This document shows, piece after piece, positions 41,675 to 50,316 of a DNA stretch of 64,000 nt. Position 1 is the stretch's first letter, and every line of letters starts with the position of its first letter. The position numbers and the translations under genes are program-made. The notes beneath the pieces are model-generated. The model did not search any database and was not told the origin of the DNA. It saw nothing but the letters and a program-made list of their open reading frames with translations. The DNA is taken from NCBI GenBank assembly GCA_963843285.1, contig CAWJJO010000002.1, positions 372,001 through 436,000 of the forward strand, read 5' to 3'. Source of the stretch: CAZDDB01 sp963843285 (GTDB lineage: Bacteria; Acidobacteriota; HRBIN11; JAKEFK01).

Positions 41675-42910
41675 TCATGGGAAGAGGATCACCTTTACTT
41701 CGGTATCTTCGGGGATACGATCTTCTCCCGGCGATACGATACAGTATCCATCAGCGAGAGCCAGGGTGGAAAGACTTGCCGATTTGCCGGGTACGGGAAA
41801 CGCCTTCCAGCGGCTGCCGGAAAGCTCCAGACGCAGTCGCATATAGTCCGTTCTCAGTTTTAGCCGCCGGATGGGCTTAGCCAGGAATGCCTGCCGAATC
41901 TTGAATTGTGTAGAATGAAAGTATTCGTAGTCGATGCTTTCCCCGGAAAGATGAAAGAGGAACGGCAGGACAAACTGGTAAAACACGATCAACGAAGACA
42001 CAGGCTGACCCGGAAGACCAAAGACAAAGCGTGAGCCGATGGACGCAAAAATAGTCGGATTGCCGGGACGGATTGCGAGGCCATGAAAATGGACCCGCGA
42101 ATCTTCAAACGATTGGATCACCTGCAATGTGAAGTCGCGCTCTCCTACTGAGCTTCCGCCGGAAATCAGCGCCACATCACAAGAAGCGATCGCCTCCTGC
42201 ATCGCAGAACGCTGCGCCTCAAATTCATCACGGATGATTCCAAATCTGCGCGAATCGAAGCCGAACTTCCTGGCTGCCGCCGCGAGCGCCAGGGCGTTTG
42301 TTTCTCGGATTTTTCCCGCTTCCGGGATATTGTGATCATGGGGAATCAGCTCATTTCCGGTGCTGATGATGGCAAGCGCGGGTCGTTTGTATACTGCAAC
42401 TGCATCTATGCCAAATGTGGCGATCGCGCTTAGATCCTGTGGACGAAGACGATGCGAAGCCCCAAACATCCGCTCCCCCCGGTGAAAGTCTTCAGCGCGC
42501 GACTGCACGTTATCCCCTTTCTGGATGATGCGTTTGATGACAACCGTGTCCCCTGAACGTTCCGTTTCTTCCTGCATCACAATCGCATCCGCTCCCGCCG
42601 GCAAATATCCGCCCGTAGGAATCGCCATCGCTTCGCCGGGACGTAACTGCTGATCGGAAATTTCTCCCATGAGAATTTCACCGATCAGCTTAACGCGGAC
42701 AGGTATTTCAGTCACATCTTCGGCGCGCACTGCGAAACCATCCATGAAGGAACGGTCTGCCGCAGGCACATCTTCAGATGCAAGAAAATCTTGAGCAAGG
42801 CAATGATCCAGAGCATCTTCCAGCGGGATCGTTACAATCGGCAACGGGGAACAAGCTGCCATCCGTTCCCACGCCTGTGCGGGATGGAGATGATCGGCAA
42901 TCGTTTTCAT
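41675..42910 (-). CDS. moeA: Molybdopterin molybdotransferase MoeA
   Basis: 411 residues, normal MoeA length. Visible: the N-terminal SFMDGFAVRAEDVTEIPV, AIPTGGYLPAGADAIVMQEET, GDNVQSRAEDFHRGE, and domain III with LAIISTGNELIPHDHNIPEAG, VALISGGSSVGERDFTLQVI, HGLAIRPGNPTIFA and VFGLPGQPVSSLIVFYQF. Domain IV ends EVKVILFP. It catalyses the last step of molybdenum cofactor assembly. It is one of two moeA genes flanking the glucosylglycerate cluster; having a plain MoeA and one with a substrate-binding domain is common where molybdenum and tungsten enzymes coexist. ATG 42910 is used, the codon before being TTG. No Shine-Dalgarno is seen. Confidence 0.95.
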   Translation of the reverse strand: MKTIADHLHPAQAWERMAACSPLPIVTIPLEDALDHCLAQDFLASEDVPAADRSFMDGFAVRAEDVTEIPVRVKLIGEILMGEISDQQLRPGEAMAIPTGGYLPAGADAIVMQEETERSGDTVVIKRIIQKGDNVQSRAEDFHRGERMFGASHRLRPQDLSAIATFGIDAVAVYKRPALAIISTGNELIPHDHNIPEAGKIRETNALALAAAARKFGFDSRRFGIIRDEFEAQRSAMQEAIASCDVALISGGSSVGERDFTLQVIQSFEDSRVHFHGLAIRPGNPTIFASIGSRFVFGLPGQPVSSLIVFYQFVLPFLFHLSGESIDYEYFHSTQFKIRQAFLAKPIRRLKLRTDYMRLRLELSGSRWKAFPVPGKSASLSTLALADGYCIVSPGEDRIPEDTEVKVILFP

Positions 42911-42915
42911 CAAAT

Positions 42916-43006
42916 TATGATTTCACGCAAAGACGCAAGGATCGCTAAGACCGCAAAGAATGAAAATTTAGGAAAAACTTTGCGTACTTTGCGCCTTTGC
43001 GAGAAG
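42916..43006. repeat. CGCAAAGACGCAAGG-type hairpin between moeA and the M48 gene
   Basis: TTCACGCAAAGACGCAAGG at the left and CTTTGCGCCTTTGCGAGAA at the right, with ACCGCAAAG and CTTTGCG in between. It fills the 100-nt gap upstream of moeA. Confidence 0.75.
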
Positions 43007-43013
43007 TTCCCTC

Positions 43014-43874
43014 CTATAATCTTGGATAATTTCCCGCAAGTATTTTCTTGTATTGGTTTGATTGCGACCAGTTGTGAATTTCCTTGATCCGGATAATGGG
43101 AAATGGATGCGATCGAAACGCCGTGTGATACATCTTCATCGCCCGCACGAACACCTGGTCATCCATATCTCTCAGCTCGTCGGCCTGTTTCAGGATCTCT
43201 TTGATATTGATTTCAGGAAGAAGTGATTTTGACGCACCTGCCAGTTTTACGAGCGCGGTCTGAACCACCTCAATGTTTTGGGCAACCAGCAGGCCGCCGC
43301 GGTCACAGGTAAATTCGGCTTTTCGCTCCCACGATCGAAGCGCCATTTCCAGTGGGAAAAAAGTGATGGCTGCAAGCTGAAACAGGGTGCCAAAAATCTC
43401 CACGCCTACATACGTCAAGATATAGAGCAGAGTCTTGTACATCATGTGATTGCACTTGATGTGCGAAAGTTCATGCGCAATCACAAACCGGAGCTCTTCC
43501 TCCGTCAGAAGATCAACCAGTCCGGTAAGAAGAACTACGGTATATTTCTCGATGCCGAAGCTAAAAGCGTTCGGGACATATACTGTAGAAAGATAGATCT
43601 CCGGAATCTCTTGAATGTCGAGTATTTCGCACGACTCCCGGAACATGTCGTAAATTCTAGGACATTGTTTGGGACCGACCTTCACTCTTTCTGCGGTGTT
43701 GAGCATGCGAAGAGTTTTTTCGAAAACGCTGCCAGACACCTTTCGCAGCAAAGTCTGCATTCCAGGCAATCGCGCGAGCTTTTTCATCGCTTCACGGTCC
43801 GCCGTATGTTGAAATGCAGATGGATCTAGCTTCGGGAAATGTACTTGTTTAGACGTCTTCGCTTTTCTAGGCAT
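43014..43874 (-). CDS. M48-family zinc metallopeptidase
   Basis: 286 residues. The zinc motif HELSH (in LRFVIAHELSHIKCNHMMY) with a downstream RKAEFTCDRGG (third ligand Glu, then D-R-G) is the M48 pattern. A hydrophobic stretch follows the motif (LLYILTYVGVEIFGTLFQLAAITFF), so the active site faces the membrane. VYVPNAFSFGIEKYTVVLLTGL matches the substrate-strand region of HtpX/Ste24-like enzymes. The N-terminus has no signal peptide, suggesting a membrane-associated cytosolic protease for quality control. ATG 43874 has GGAG 5 nt upstream and is preferred over an ATG 5 codons earlier. Confidence 0.9.
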   Translation of the reverse strand: MPRKAKTSKQVHFPKLDPSAFQHTADREAMKKLARLPGMQTLLRKVSGSVFEKTLRMLNTAERVKVGPKQCPRIYDMFRESCEILDIQEIPEIYLSTVYVPNAFSFGIEKYTVVLLTGLVDLLTEEELRFVIAHELSHIKCNHMMYKTLLYILTYVGVEIFGTLFQLAAITFFPLEMALRSWERKAEFTCDRGGLLVAQNIEVVQTALVKLAGASKSLLPEINIKEILKQADELRDMDDQVFVRAMKMYHTAFRSHPFPIIRIKEIHNWSQSNQYKKILAGNYPRL

Positions 43875-43950
43875 TGGCGCTCCATTCATCGGCCATTCGT
43901 ATGTGAATCACATTTCGGCGGGCACGGAGGCCCAACTCCATACTACAGCG

Positions 43951-45345
43951 TTACAGTCGTTCCAGGATCCGGTCGTGAATCCCGTCAAAGGATCCATTGG
44001 ACATAACCACCAGTTTGTCCTTGGGTTTGGCGTTCTTTGCGACAAATTCTACAATCTCCGCGATCGAAGGTATGTAATACGATTTCGTGCCCTGCTGGTT
44101 CATGTCCGCTACCATTTTGTCGGGATTGAGGCGGACTTCGGGAGACAGCTTCTCAGCGTCATAGACACCTGCGATCACGGCAAGATCCGCATGGCGGAAC
44201 GCGCGGGAAAATTCATCCTGAAAAATATTTCTACGGCTGGACCACGATCGCGGCTCAAAAATCGCCCAGATTCGTGATCCCGGGAACGCAAGCCGCGCGC
44301 CTTCCAGCGTTGTGTTGATGGCCGTGGGGTGATGAGCAAAGTCATCAAACACCGCAATTCCATTGGTCTCTCCACGCAGCTCCATCCGTCTCTTCACTCC
44401 TGTAAACGTTCCAAGCGCCATCCGGATCTGATCCGGTGTCAAGCCAAGCTGTTCCCCCAGAATTACGGTGGCTGCTGCGTTTGCCAGATTGTGACGGCCG
44501 TAAACATGGATCGAATACGAATTCCCGTTCAATTGAAAGGATGCCATTCCTCCGGTCCATTGTTCGCCGGAGATGCGATACATGCTGTCCGGATGAAATC
44601 CGAATGTGAGGACTTTGCTGTATCCCCGCGTGGCCAGCCGGTATGCCGTATCGCTGTCGCGGTTCACAATGATTTGTCCGTTTTCCGGCACCACTTTGAT
44701 CATTTGCCAGAATGCATTTTCGACAGATGCAAAATCAGGATAAATGTCCGCATGATCGTATTCCACGGGATTCAGGATTACAATTTCAGGAAGGTACTGC
44801 ACAAACTTCGGGCGCCGATCCATAAATCCGGTATCGTATTCATCTCCTTCAATCACAAAATATTTTCCATCGCGTTCCCATTGAAAACTTTTTCCAAAGT
44901 TCAATGGGATTCCACCGATCAAAAAAGATGGCTGCATTTCTGCGCTCTGCAGCAGCCAGGCTGCCAGCGAAGAAGTGGTGGTTTTTCCGTGGGTTCCAGC
45001 GATGACGATCGAATGCTTCTCGCGAAGAAAAAACTCACGGAGCGCTTCCGCCATCGATACGTAAGGAAGCCGTAGATTGAGCATCGTCTCGACTTCAGGA
45101 TTTCCGCGGGGAACTGCATTTCCCGGAATCACCAGGTCCGGCTTCGCCTTTCGAAGATTGTCCGCCTCATATCCGTTATAAACATGAATTCCCAGATCGC
45201 GAAGCTGTGTGCTCATCGGCGGGTAGACGTTTGCGTCCGATCCGGCTACGTCGAGGCCTATCTGTTTCAACAATCCGGCAAGCGAGGCCATGGCAGTGCC
45301 GCAAATTCCTACCAGGTACACCTTTCTAATTTTGTCGTAGTTCAT
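43951..45345 (-). CDS. mpl: UDP-N-acetylmuramate:L-alanyl-gamma-D-glutamyl-meso-diaminopimelate ligase
   Basis: 464 residues. A Mur-ligase with the N-terminal VYLVGICGTAMASLAGLLKQ (Rossmann GxCGT, distinct from MurC), the ATP loop IVIAGTHGKTTTSSLAAWLL, VIEGDEYDTGF and HHPTAINTTLEGAR. EGDEYDTGFMDRRPKF and FAHHPTA are diagnostic for Mpl. It reattaches the tripeptide L-Ala-gamma-D-Glu-meso-DAP to UDP-MurNAc in peptidoglycan recycling. ATG 45345 overlaps the ldcA stop by 4 nt; an upstream extension is inside ldcA. The mpl-ldcA pair forms a recycling operon: LdcA makes tripeptide, Mpl uses it. Confidence 0.95.
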   Translation of the reverse strand: MNYDKIRKVYLVGICGTAMASLAGLLKQIGLDVAGSDANVYPPMSTQLRDLGIHVYNGYEADNLRKAKPDLVIPGNAVPRGNPEVETMLNLRLPYVSMAEALREFFLREKHSIVIAGTHGKTTTSSLAAWLLQSAEMQPSFLIGGIPLNFGKSFQWERDGKYFVIEGDEYDTGFMDRRPKFVQYLPEIVILNPVEYDHADIYPDFASVENAFWQMIKVVPENGQIIVNRDSDTAYRLATRGYSKVLTFGFHPDSMYRISGEQWTGGMASFQLNGNSYSIHVYGRHNLANAAATVILGEQLGLTPDQIRMALGTFTGVKRRMELRGETNGIAVFDDFAHHPTAINTTLEGARLAFPGSRIWAIFEPRSWSSRRNIFQDEFSRAFRHADLAVIAGVYDAEKLSPEVRLNPDKMVADMNQQGTKSYYIPSIAEIVEFVAKNAKPKDKLVVMSNGSFDGIHDRILERL

Positions 45346-46253
45346 TGAACTGCCCCTTCCAGAATGTCGAGATGAAACTGCGGAGTTGCTCCGATCCGCG
45401 CAGGAACGCCAAGCGGAAGTGTCCAATTTAGACCTCTGACGTGTCCGGAAGGAAATCCAAAGAAAATTGGTTTCTTGAGATCACCCAGTACATCCAGGAT
45501 CACTTCCTGTAATGTGTATCCCTGGTTTTCTACCTGGACACAATCTTTCATCTCTCCAAAGAGGAAAGCACGGACACGATCGAATTTCCCCAGAATTTTC
45601 AGATGGGTAAGCATCCGATCGATCTGATAAGGCTTTGTGGATACATCTTCCAGAAACAAAATCGTATCAGTCCAGTCCGGTTCCCAGTCTGTTCCAATTG
45701 CAGATTCCAGCAACGTCAAACAGCCTCCGGTCAGGAGTCCCTCGGCTTCGCCTGCCTGCAGCGCTTCCACATGATCCGGATGGAGCGTATAGGGAAATGC
45801 TTGTAGCAACGCGTGCTTCCATGAATCCATATGCACTTGTCCGCGGGCGAAATCTCCCGATGCCATTGGACCATGAAACACAACCCAATTGTGGATTCGC
45901 TGAAAATACAGATGCAGTGTTGTGATATCGGAACAGCCGAGTAAAATCTTTGGCGGAGCCGATTTGCGAAATTCCGTGTCGTCAATCAGAATGCGAATCG
46001 ATCCGTAGCCGCCGCGTGCAAAAAAAATTGCTTTCGCTTCCCGATCCTCCAGTGCCTGCAGAAACTCGGATCGGCGTTCCGCATCACTGCCTGCCAGATA
46101 TCTCCATTTTCTGTAGACATCGTCAAAGAGAACATCGAAACCAAGTTGACGAAGCGCCGCGATCCCGGGCTCGAAAAATTCAAGCCTTACCGGACTTGCC
46201 GGTACAACGACCCGAATTCTGTCTCCCGATTGCAGCTTTGGGGGTTTGAGCAT
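45342..46253 (-). CDS. ldcA: LD-carboxypeptidase (S66 family, murein tetrapeptide carboxypeptidase)
   Basis: 303 residues. S66 features: GDRIRVVVPASPV at the N-terminus, AIFFARGGYGSIRIL, the nucleophile Ser in ILLGCSDITTLHLYF, LTGGCLTLLESAIGT, LFLEDVSTKPYQIDRML (catalytic Glu) and FGFPSGHVRGLNWTLPLG (catalytic His). The enzyme removes the terminal D-Ala from tetrapeptides in the cytoplasm to give the tripeptide used by Mpl, encoded just downstream with a 4-nt overlap. No signal peptide, as expected for a cytosolic recycling enzyme. Confidence 0.95.
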   Translation of the reverse strand: MLKPPKLQSGDRIRVVVPASPVRLEFFEPGIAALRQLGFDVLFDDVYRKWRYLAGSDAERRSEFLQALEDREAKAIFFARGGYGSIRILIDDTEFRKSAPPKILLGCSDITTLHLYFQRIHNWVVFHGPMASGDFARGQVHMDSWKHALLQAFPYTLHPDHVEALQAGEAEGLLTGGCLTLLESAIGTDWEPDWTDTILFLEDVSTKPYQIDRMLTHLKILGKFDRVRAFLFGEMKDCVQVENQGYTLQEVILDVLGDLKKPIFFGFPSGHVRGLNWTLPLGVPARIGATPQFHLDILEGAVQ

Positions 46254-46264
46254 CCAATGATTCT

Positions 46265-46306
46265 ACAACAGACTTTGGACCTTGGACTTTGGGCCTTGGA
46301 CTCTAC
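46265..46306. repeat. Short tandem repeat of GGACTTTGGACCTT type
   Basis: GACTTTGGACCTTGGACTTT followed by GGGCCTTGGACTCTACG is a degenerate tandem of a 6-8 nt TTGGAC unit between ldcA and rnc. Its right end touches the rnc stop codon. Confidence 0.6.
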
Positions 46307-47037
46307 GATACGGGATTTTCGCGTTTCGAGAAGAGATATTCGAGCTCGCCCGTGAGGATTTGTTCGTATGCCTTCTTTGCAGCATCCTGTTCCGCTTCTT
46401 TCTTTGTGTTCCCCGTCCCGCAGGCGACTGCAACATTCCGGATCCGGATATCCACGTGAAAGACTTTCTGGTGATGAGGGCCTTCTTCCAGAATCACGCT
46501 GTAGTCAGGTGGAATTTCTCCCAGACCCTGGAGTTTTTCCTGTAATAATGATTTGAAGTCATTGAAATGGAAATCATTTTCCACAACATCTTCGATGGTG
46601 TGTTTGAAAAAAGCGTAAACGAACGTCTTGGTAATATCCAATCCGCCATCCAGATAGATGGCTGCAATCAGGGCTTCAAACGTGTTCGCCAGAAGCGAAC
46701 GCTTCGTGCGACCGCCGGTTTTTTCTTCACCGCGACCCAATAGTAAATGCGCGCCAAGTTCAATCTCGCGCGCTTTTGTGCTGAGAATGTCCGTGCTGAT
46801 GATATAAGACTTCACCTTGGACATCAGTCCTTCGGTGTACTGGCTCGCGTAGGAGTTGTACAACAGTTCGCTGATAATAAAGCCGAGAATCGAATCGCCG
46901 AGAAACTCGAGCGTCTCGTTGTCCCGGATCATCCGCTCCGGATTTTCGTGAGAAAAAGAGCGGTGGGTGAGTGCCCGCAGCAGAATTTCCTTGTTCCGGA
47001 AGGTGTAGGAAATTTTCCTTTCCAGCTCCTCGAACAT
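46303..47037 (-). CDS. rnc: Ribonuclease III
   Basis: 244 residues. The RNase III signature NETLEFLGDSILGFIISELL carries the metal-binding Glu/Asp. EALIAAIYLDGG has the second catalytic acidic cluster. The C-terminal double-stranded RNA-binding domain starts at about 160 (FKSLLQEKLQGLGEIPPDYSV) and ends with GTGNTKKEAEQDAAKKAYEQI. It processes rRNA precursors and other structured RNAs. The many transcribed hairpins in this genome would be natural substrates, which is a guess from context. The last residues are close to a tandem repeat. Confidence 0.96.
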   Translation of the reverse strand: MFEELERKISYTFRNKEILLRALTHRSFSHENPERMIRDNETLEFLGDSILGFIISELLYNSYASQYTEGLMSKVKSYIISTDILSTKAREIELGAHLLLGRGEEKTGGRTKRSLLANTFEALIAAIYLDGGLDITKTFVYAFFKHTIEDVVENDFHFNDFKSLLQEKLQGLGEIPPDYSVILEEGPHHQKVFHVDIRIRNVAVACGTGNTKKEAEQDAAKKAYEQILTGELEYLFSKRENPVS

Positions 47038-47249
47038 AAAGGTTAATCATTGTACCATAGCCATAAACCATTGTAAATAGCTATGATACAGCGAGCGCGA
47101 TGATCGGGATACAGATGCGGTTTCCCTGACGCCCCTGGATGCGGATCTGCCTACTCCGAACTTAAAAATGAAATTGAAATATAAGGAGACTGTATAGTCG
47201 CCGACCGGCAAAGAACAGTTGACCGAGTACCCTCTACAAACGATCTGTT

Positions 47250-48884
47250 CTAGCGGTACGATCGGTACCGACTGATCAACGTATTCGTCGAGCTGTCGTG
47301 TTTGAGCTGCGGTTCCGCTTTTGCTTCCAGCTCGGAGATAATCTTCTTGGCCAGTACTTTTCCAAGTTCTACGCCCCACTGATCAAAGGAACCGATATTC
47401 CAGACAACTCCCTGAGTGAAAACGCTGTGTTCATATAGGGCAATCAGTCTGCCCAGGATTTGTGGCGTCAGCTGTTCCGCAAGAATCGTTGTACTTGGAT
47501 GATTGCCTGGGAAAGTGCGGTGCGGGACAAGCCAATCGGGAGTTCCTTCCGCTTTCACTTCTTCGGGCGTTTTGCCGAACGCAAGAGCCTCGCCCTGTGC
47601 GAAGACGTTGCCCATAAGGATATCGTGATGATTTCCTGTCGGGTTCAAGCTCTTGCAGAAAGCGATGAAATCGCAGGGGATCAGTTTTGTTCCCTGATGA
47701 ATGAGCTGGTAGAACGAATGTTGCCCGTTTGTTCCCGGTTCACCCCAGAAAATTTGCCCGGTTTCATAATCGGAAATCACATGGCCATCCAGAGTTACAT
47801 ATTTCCCATTACTCTCCATCGTGAGCTGCTGAAGATAGGCAGGGAAGCGCTTCAGATATTGATCGTAGGGCAGAACTGCGACGGTTTGCGCGTTGAAGAA
47901 GTTGTTGTACCAGAGAGCGATCAGACCCATCAATACGGGCATGTTCTTTTCGAACGGCGCAGTGCGGAAGTGATCGTCCATATCGTGAAAACCGGCGAGA
48001 AGGGAGCGAAAATTGTCCGGACCGAATGCAATCATGTTGGACAAGCCGATGGCCGAATCCATGGAATAGCGTCCGCCAACCCAGTCCCAGAAGCCGAACA
48101 TGTTTGTGGTGTCGATTCCGAATTTTGAAACTTCGGCTGCATTGGTAGAAACAGCCACAAAATGCTTTGCAATGGATTTGTCATCTTTCAAACGCTTGAG
48201 AGTCCATGCCCGCGCCGTGTTCGCATTGGTCATCGTCTCCTGGGTTGTAAAAGTTTTGGAGGAAACGATAAATAGCGTCTCTTCCGGGTCGAGATCGATG
48301 GTGGATTCTGTAAAATCAGTGCCGTCTATGTTGGAAACAAAACGGAACGTCATATCGCGCATGCTGTAGTATCGAAGCGCCTCATAGGCCATGACCGGTC
48401 CAAGATCCGATCCGCCGATACCGATGTTCACTACATTGCGAATTCGTTTGCCGGTGTGTCCTTTCCATTCTCCGCTTCGAATGCGGTTCGCGAAAGCAGA
48501 CATTCGATCCAGCGTTTCATGCACATCGGGGACAACATCTTTCCCATCCACTATGATCTTTTGTCCTTTTGGAGCGCGAAGGGCGACATGAAGTACGGCG
48601 CGATTCTCAGTGATGTTGATCTTATCGCCGCGGAACATCGCATCGATGCGATCACGCAATCCGCATTCATTTGCAAGATCCAGAAGCAGCCGGACTGTTT
48701 CATCGGTGATCCGGTGTTTGGAGTAATCGAAGTACAACCCGAGAGTTTCCAGCTTCAAACGCTCTCCGCGTCCGGAATCCTTCGCGAAAAGGTCGCGAAG
48801 GTGTGTGTTGCGAATCTGTTGATAATGGGATGTCAGCGCTTTCCATGTGGGGCGCTGTGTAAGATACGATGTCTGTGCAGTCAT
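47250..48884 (-). CDS. pgi: Glucose-6-phosphate isomerase
   Basis: 544 residues, close to the usual 545-550. Motifs are VNIGIGGSDLGPVMAYEAL, FRFVSNIDGTDFTES, FIVSSKTFTTQETMTNA, FGFWDWVGGRYSMDSAIGL (with the catalytic Glu region further on), FWGEPGTNGQHSFYQLIHQG with catalytic His, and GVELGKVLAKKI near the C-terminus. It interconverts glucose-6-P and fructose-6-P and so feeds the NDP-glucose needed by the glucosylglycerate genes. The gap to rnc (47038-47249) holds no gene or RNA I can support. A short Pro- and Ser-rich frame there shows no recognisable domain. Confidence 0.97.
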   Translation of the reverse strand: MTAQTSYLTQRPTWKALTSHYQQIRNTHLRDLFAKDSGRGERLKLETLGLYFDYSKHRITDETVRLLLDLANECGLRDRIDAMFRGDKINITENRAVLHVALRAPKGQKIIVDGKDVVPDVHETLDRMSAFANRIRSGEWKGHTGKRIRNVVNIGIGGSDLGPVMAYEALRYYSMRDMTFRFVSNIDGTDFTESTIDLDPEETLFIVSSKTFTTQETMTNANTARAWTLKRLKDDKSIAKHFVAVSTNAAEVSKFGIDTTNMFGFWDWVGGRYSMDSAIGLSNMIAFGPDNFRSLLAGFHDMDDHFRTAPFEKNMPVLMGLIALWYNNFFNAQTVAVLPYDQYLKRFPAYLQQLTMESNGKYVTLDGHVISDYETGQIFWGEPGTNGQHSFYQLIHQGTKLIPCDFIAFCKSLNPTGNHHDILMGNVFAQGEALAFGKTPEEVKAEGTPDWLVPHRTFPGNHPSTTILAEQLTPQILGRLIALYEHSVFTQGVVWNIGSFDQWGVELGKVLAKKIISELEAKAEPQLKHDSSTNTLISRYRSYR

Positions 48885-48927
48885 GATGGCTCCTCCTGAT
48901 TTCTGAGCTATTATAACGGGTTTTCTT

Positions 48928-49032
48928 CGTGGAGCGCAGGCATATGGAGCGCGGGCGTCCCGCCTGCATTATGCGGCAGGCTTCCAGCCTGCATCGCAGA
49001 CGAGACGTTCGCCCAATTGGAGCGCGGGCTGG
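48928..49032. repeat. GCAGGCGTCCCGCCTGC repeats between pgi and ispG
   Basis: GGAGCGCAGGC, GGAGCGCGGGCGTCCCGCCTGC, then GCGGCAGGCTTCCAGCCTGC and GGAGCGCGGGCTGGAAGC. Several hairpins of the same family as 1043-1100 and 27077-27183 lie in tandem, immediately before the ispG promoter region. Confidence 0.75.
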
Positions 49033-49058
49033 AAGCTTGAGCTCCTTCTCATTAGAAT

Positions 49059-50198
49059 ATGGAGATCATGACGGTAGAGCGGAAACCAACTCGAAGCGTA
49101 AAAATCGGACCGGTGTCGATCGGCGGAGGCGCGCCGGTGGCGGTACAGAGTATGTGTGCCACACGCACGCAGGACATCGATGCGACAGTGGAGCAAGCGG
49201 AGTCGCTGAGAAAAGCAGGTGCGGCGATAGTCCGAATCGCGATTGACAGCGACAAAGATGCCGAAGCTTTGATCGAAGTACGCAGGCAAACGTCTGCTAC
49301 TCTCTCTGTGGATCTGCAGGAAAACTACCGGCTCGCTGCGAAAATTGCGGATCACGTAGATAAGATCCGGTACAATCCGGGGCATCTTCATCATCACGAA
49401 AAAGAGAAGAGCATCGCGGAAAAAGTCCACTGGATTGTGGATGTAGCGCGCAATCACAATTGTGCGATCCGGATCGGCGTCAATTGCGGATCTGTAGCTC
49501 CGGAATTCCTGCAGCGATATCCCGGAGATCAAATGAAGGCGATTGTAGAATCTGCCGCGTATCACTGCGCGTTGATGGAAGAATTCGGCTTCGAAGACTA
49601 TGTTGTGAGTCTGAAGGATTCGGACCCTGCAAAGGTCGTGGAAGTAAACGAGCAGTTCAGCGACCGCCTTCCGCATGTGCCGCTTCATCTCGGTGTGACC
49701 GAAGCAGGACTTCCGCCGGATGGAATCATCAAGAGCAGGCTGGCCTTCGAAAAGCTGCTGGCGAAGGGAATCGGCGATACAATCCGCGTGTCGCTTACGC
49801 TCCCGAATCCGCGAAAATACGAAGAAGTGATTGTCGGGAAAAAGATCATTGATGATGTGGCTGCCGGACGTTTTATTTCCGTGCCTGAATTTGGCCAGGG
49901 CCTCAACATCATTTCCTGTCCGAGTTGTTCTCGCGTCGAGAACGAACGGTTTGTTGAGCTTGCTGAAAAAGTGAAGGAGATCACCGAATACGCAAATCAA
50001 CACAAGATCACAATCGCCGTCATGGGATGCCGCGTGAACGGACCTGGCGAGTCGGATGATGCGGATCTTGGTCTTTGGTGTGGTCCCACACATGTGAATT
50101 TCAAGAAGAAAGCCCGGACCGTCGGCGCGTTTACATATGACGAAATCCTGCCTCGGCTCCGATCGGAGCTGGACGCCTTGATCTCCGAACGAAGCTGA
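49059..50198 (+). CDS. ispG: 4-hydroxy-3-methylbut-2-en-1-yl diphosphate synthase
   Basis: 379 residues, the [4Fe-4S] enzyme IspG/GcpE of the non-mevalonate (MEP) isoprenoid pathway. The barrel starts IGPVSIGGGAPVAVQSMCAT, the family signature. KIRYNPGHL, IGVNCGSV and HLGVTEAG follow. The C-terminal cluster-binding cysteines are in IISCPSCSRVENERF and VAVMGCRVNGPGESDDADLG-type sequence (AVMGCRVNGPGE). The start is ambiguous: ATG 49059 and ATG 49068 are in frame and neither has a good Shine-Dalgarno. A TAGAAT box at 49053-49058 would make the second ATG leaderless. Confidence 0.95.
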   Translation: MEIMTVERKPTRSVKIGPVSIGGGAPVAVQSMCATRTQDIDATVEQAESLRKAGAAIVRIAIDSDKDAEALIEVRRQTSATLSVDLQENYRLAAKIADHVDKIRYNPGHLHHHEKEKSIAEKVHWIVDVARNHNCAIRIGVNCGSVAPEFLQRYPGDQMKAIVESAAYHCALMEEFGFEDYVVSLKDSDPAKVVEVNEQFSDRLPHVPLHLGVTEAGLPPDGIIKSRLAFEKLLAKGIGDTIRVSLTLPNPRKYEEVIVGKKIIDDVAAGRFISVPEFGQGLNIISCPSCSRVENERFVELAEKVKEITEYANQHKITIAVMGCRVNGPGESDDADLGLWCGPTHVNFKKKARTVGAFTYDEILPRLRSELDALISERS

Positions 50199-50202
50199 AG
50201 AA

Positions 50203-50285
50203 TTTCTCGCAAAGACGCAAAGTCGTAGGGGCGAGCCTTGTGGTCGCCTGCTCTGTGCGGGCGGGGAGAAACACCGCCCCTACCG
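50203..50285. repeat. CGCAAAGACGCAAAG unit plus GTAGGGGCG...CGCCCCTAC hairpin
   Basis: CTCGCAAAGACGCAAAG at 50206-50222 is followed by GTAGGGGCGAGCCTTGTGGTC and a right end CACCGCCCCTACC. The second part is a separate palindromic family with GTAGGGGC-type ends that resemble the ends of the double-hairpin elements. It lies between ispG and mprF. Confidence 0.65.
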
Positions 50286-50316
50286 CTGATTCGAAGCAAA
50301 AGTTATATTCAGATCC

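Noticed and set aside
47038..47249. tRNA or small gene between rnc and pgi
   Set aside because: No cloverleaf or TPsiC-like motif was found on either strand, and the only reading frames show no domain or ribosome site.
48969..50093. Long minus-strand reading frame opposite ispG
   Set aside because: It is fully antisense to ispG, whose motifs are complete; composition is that of a mirror frame.
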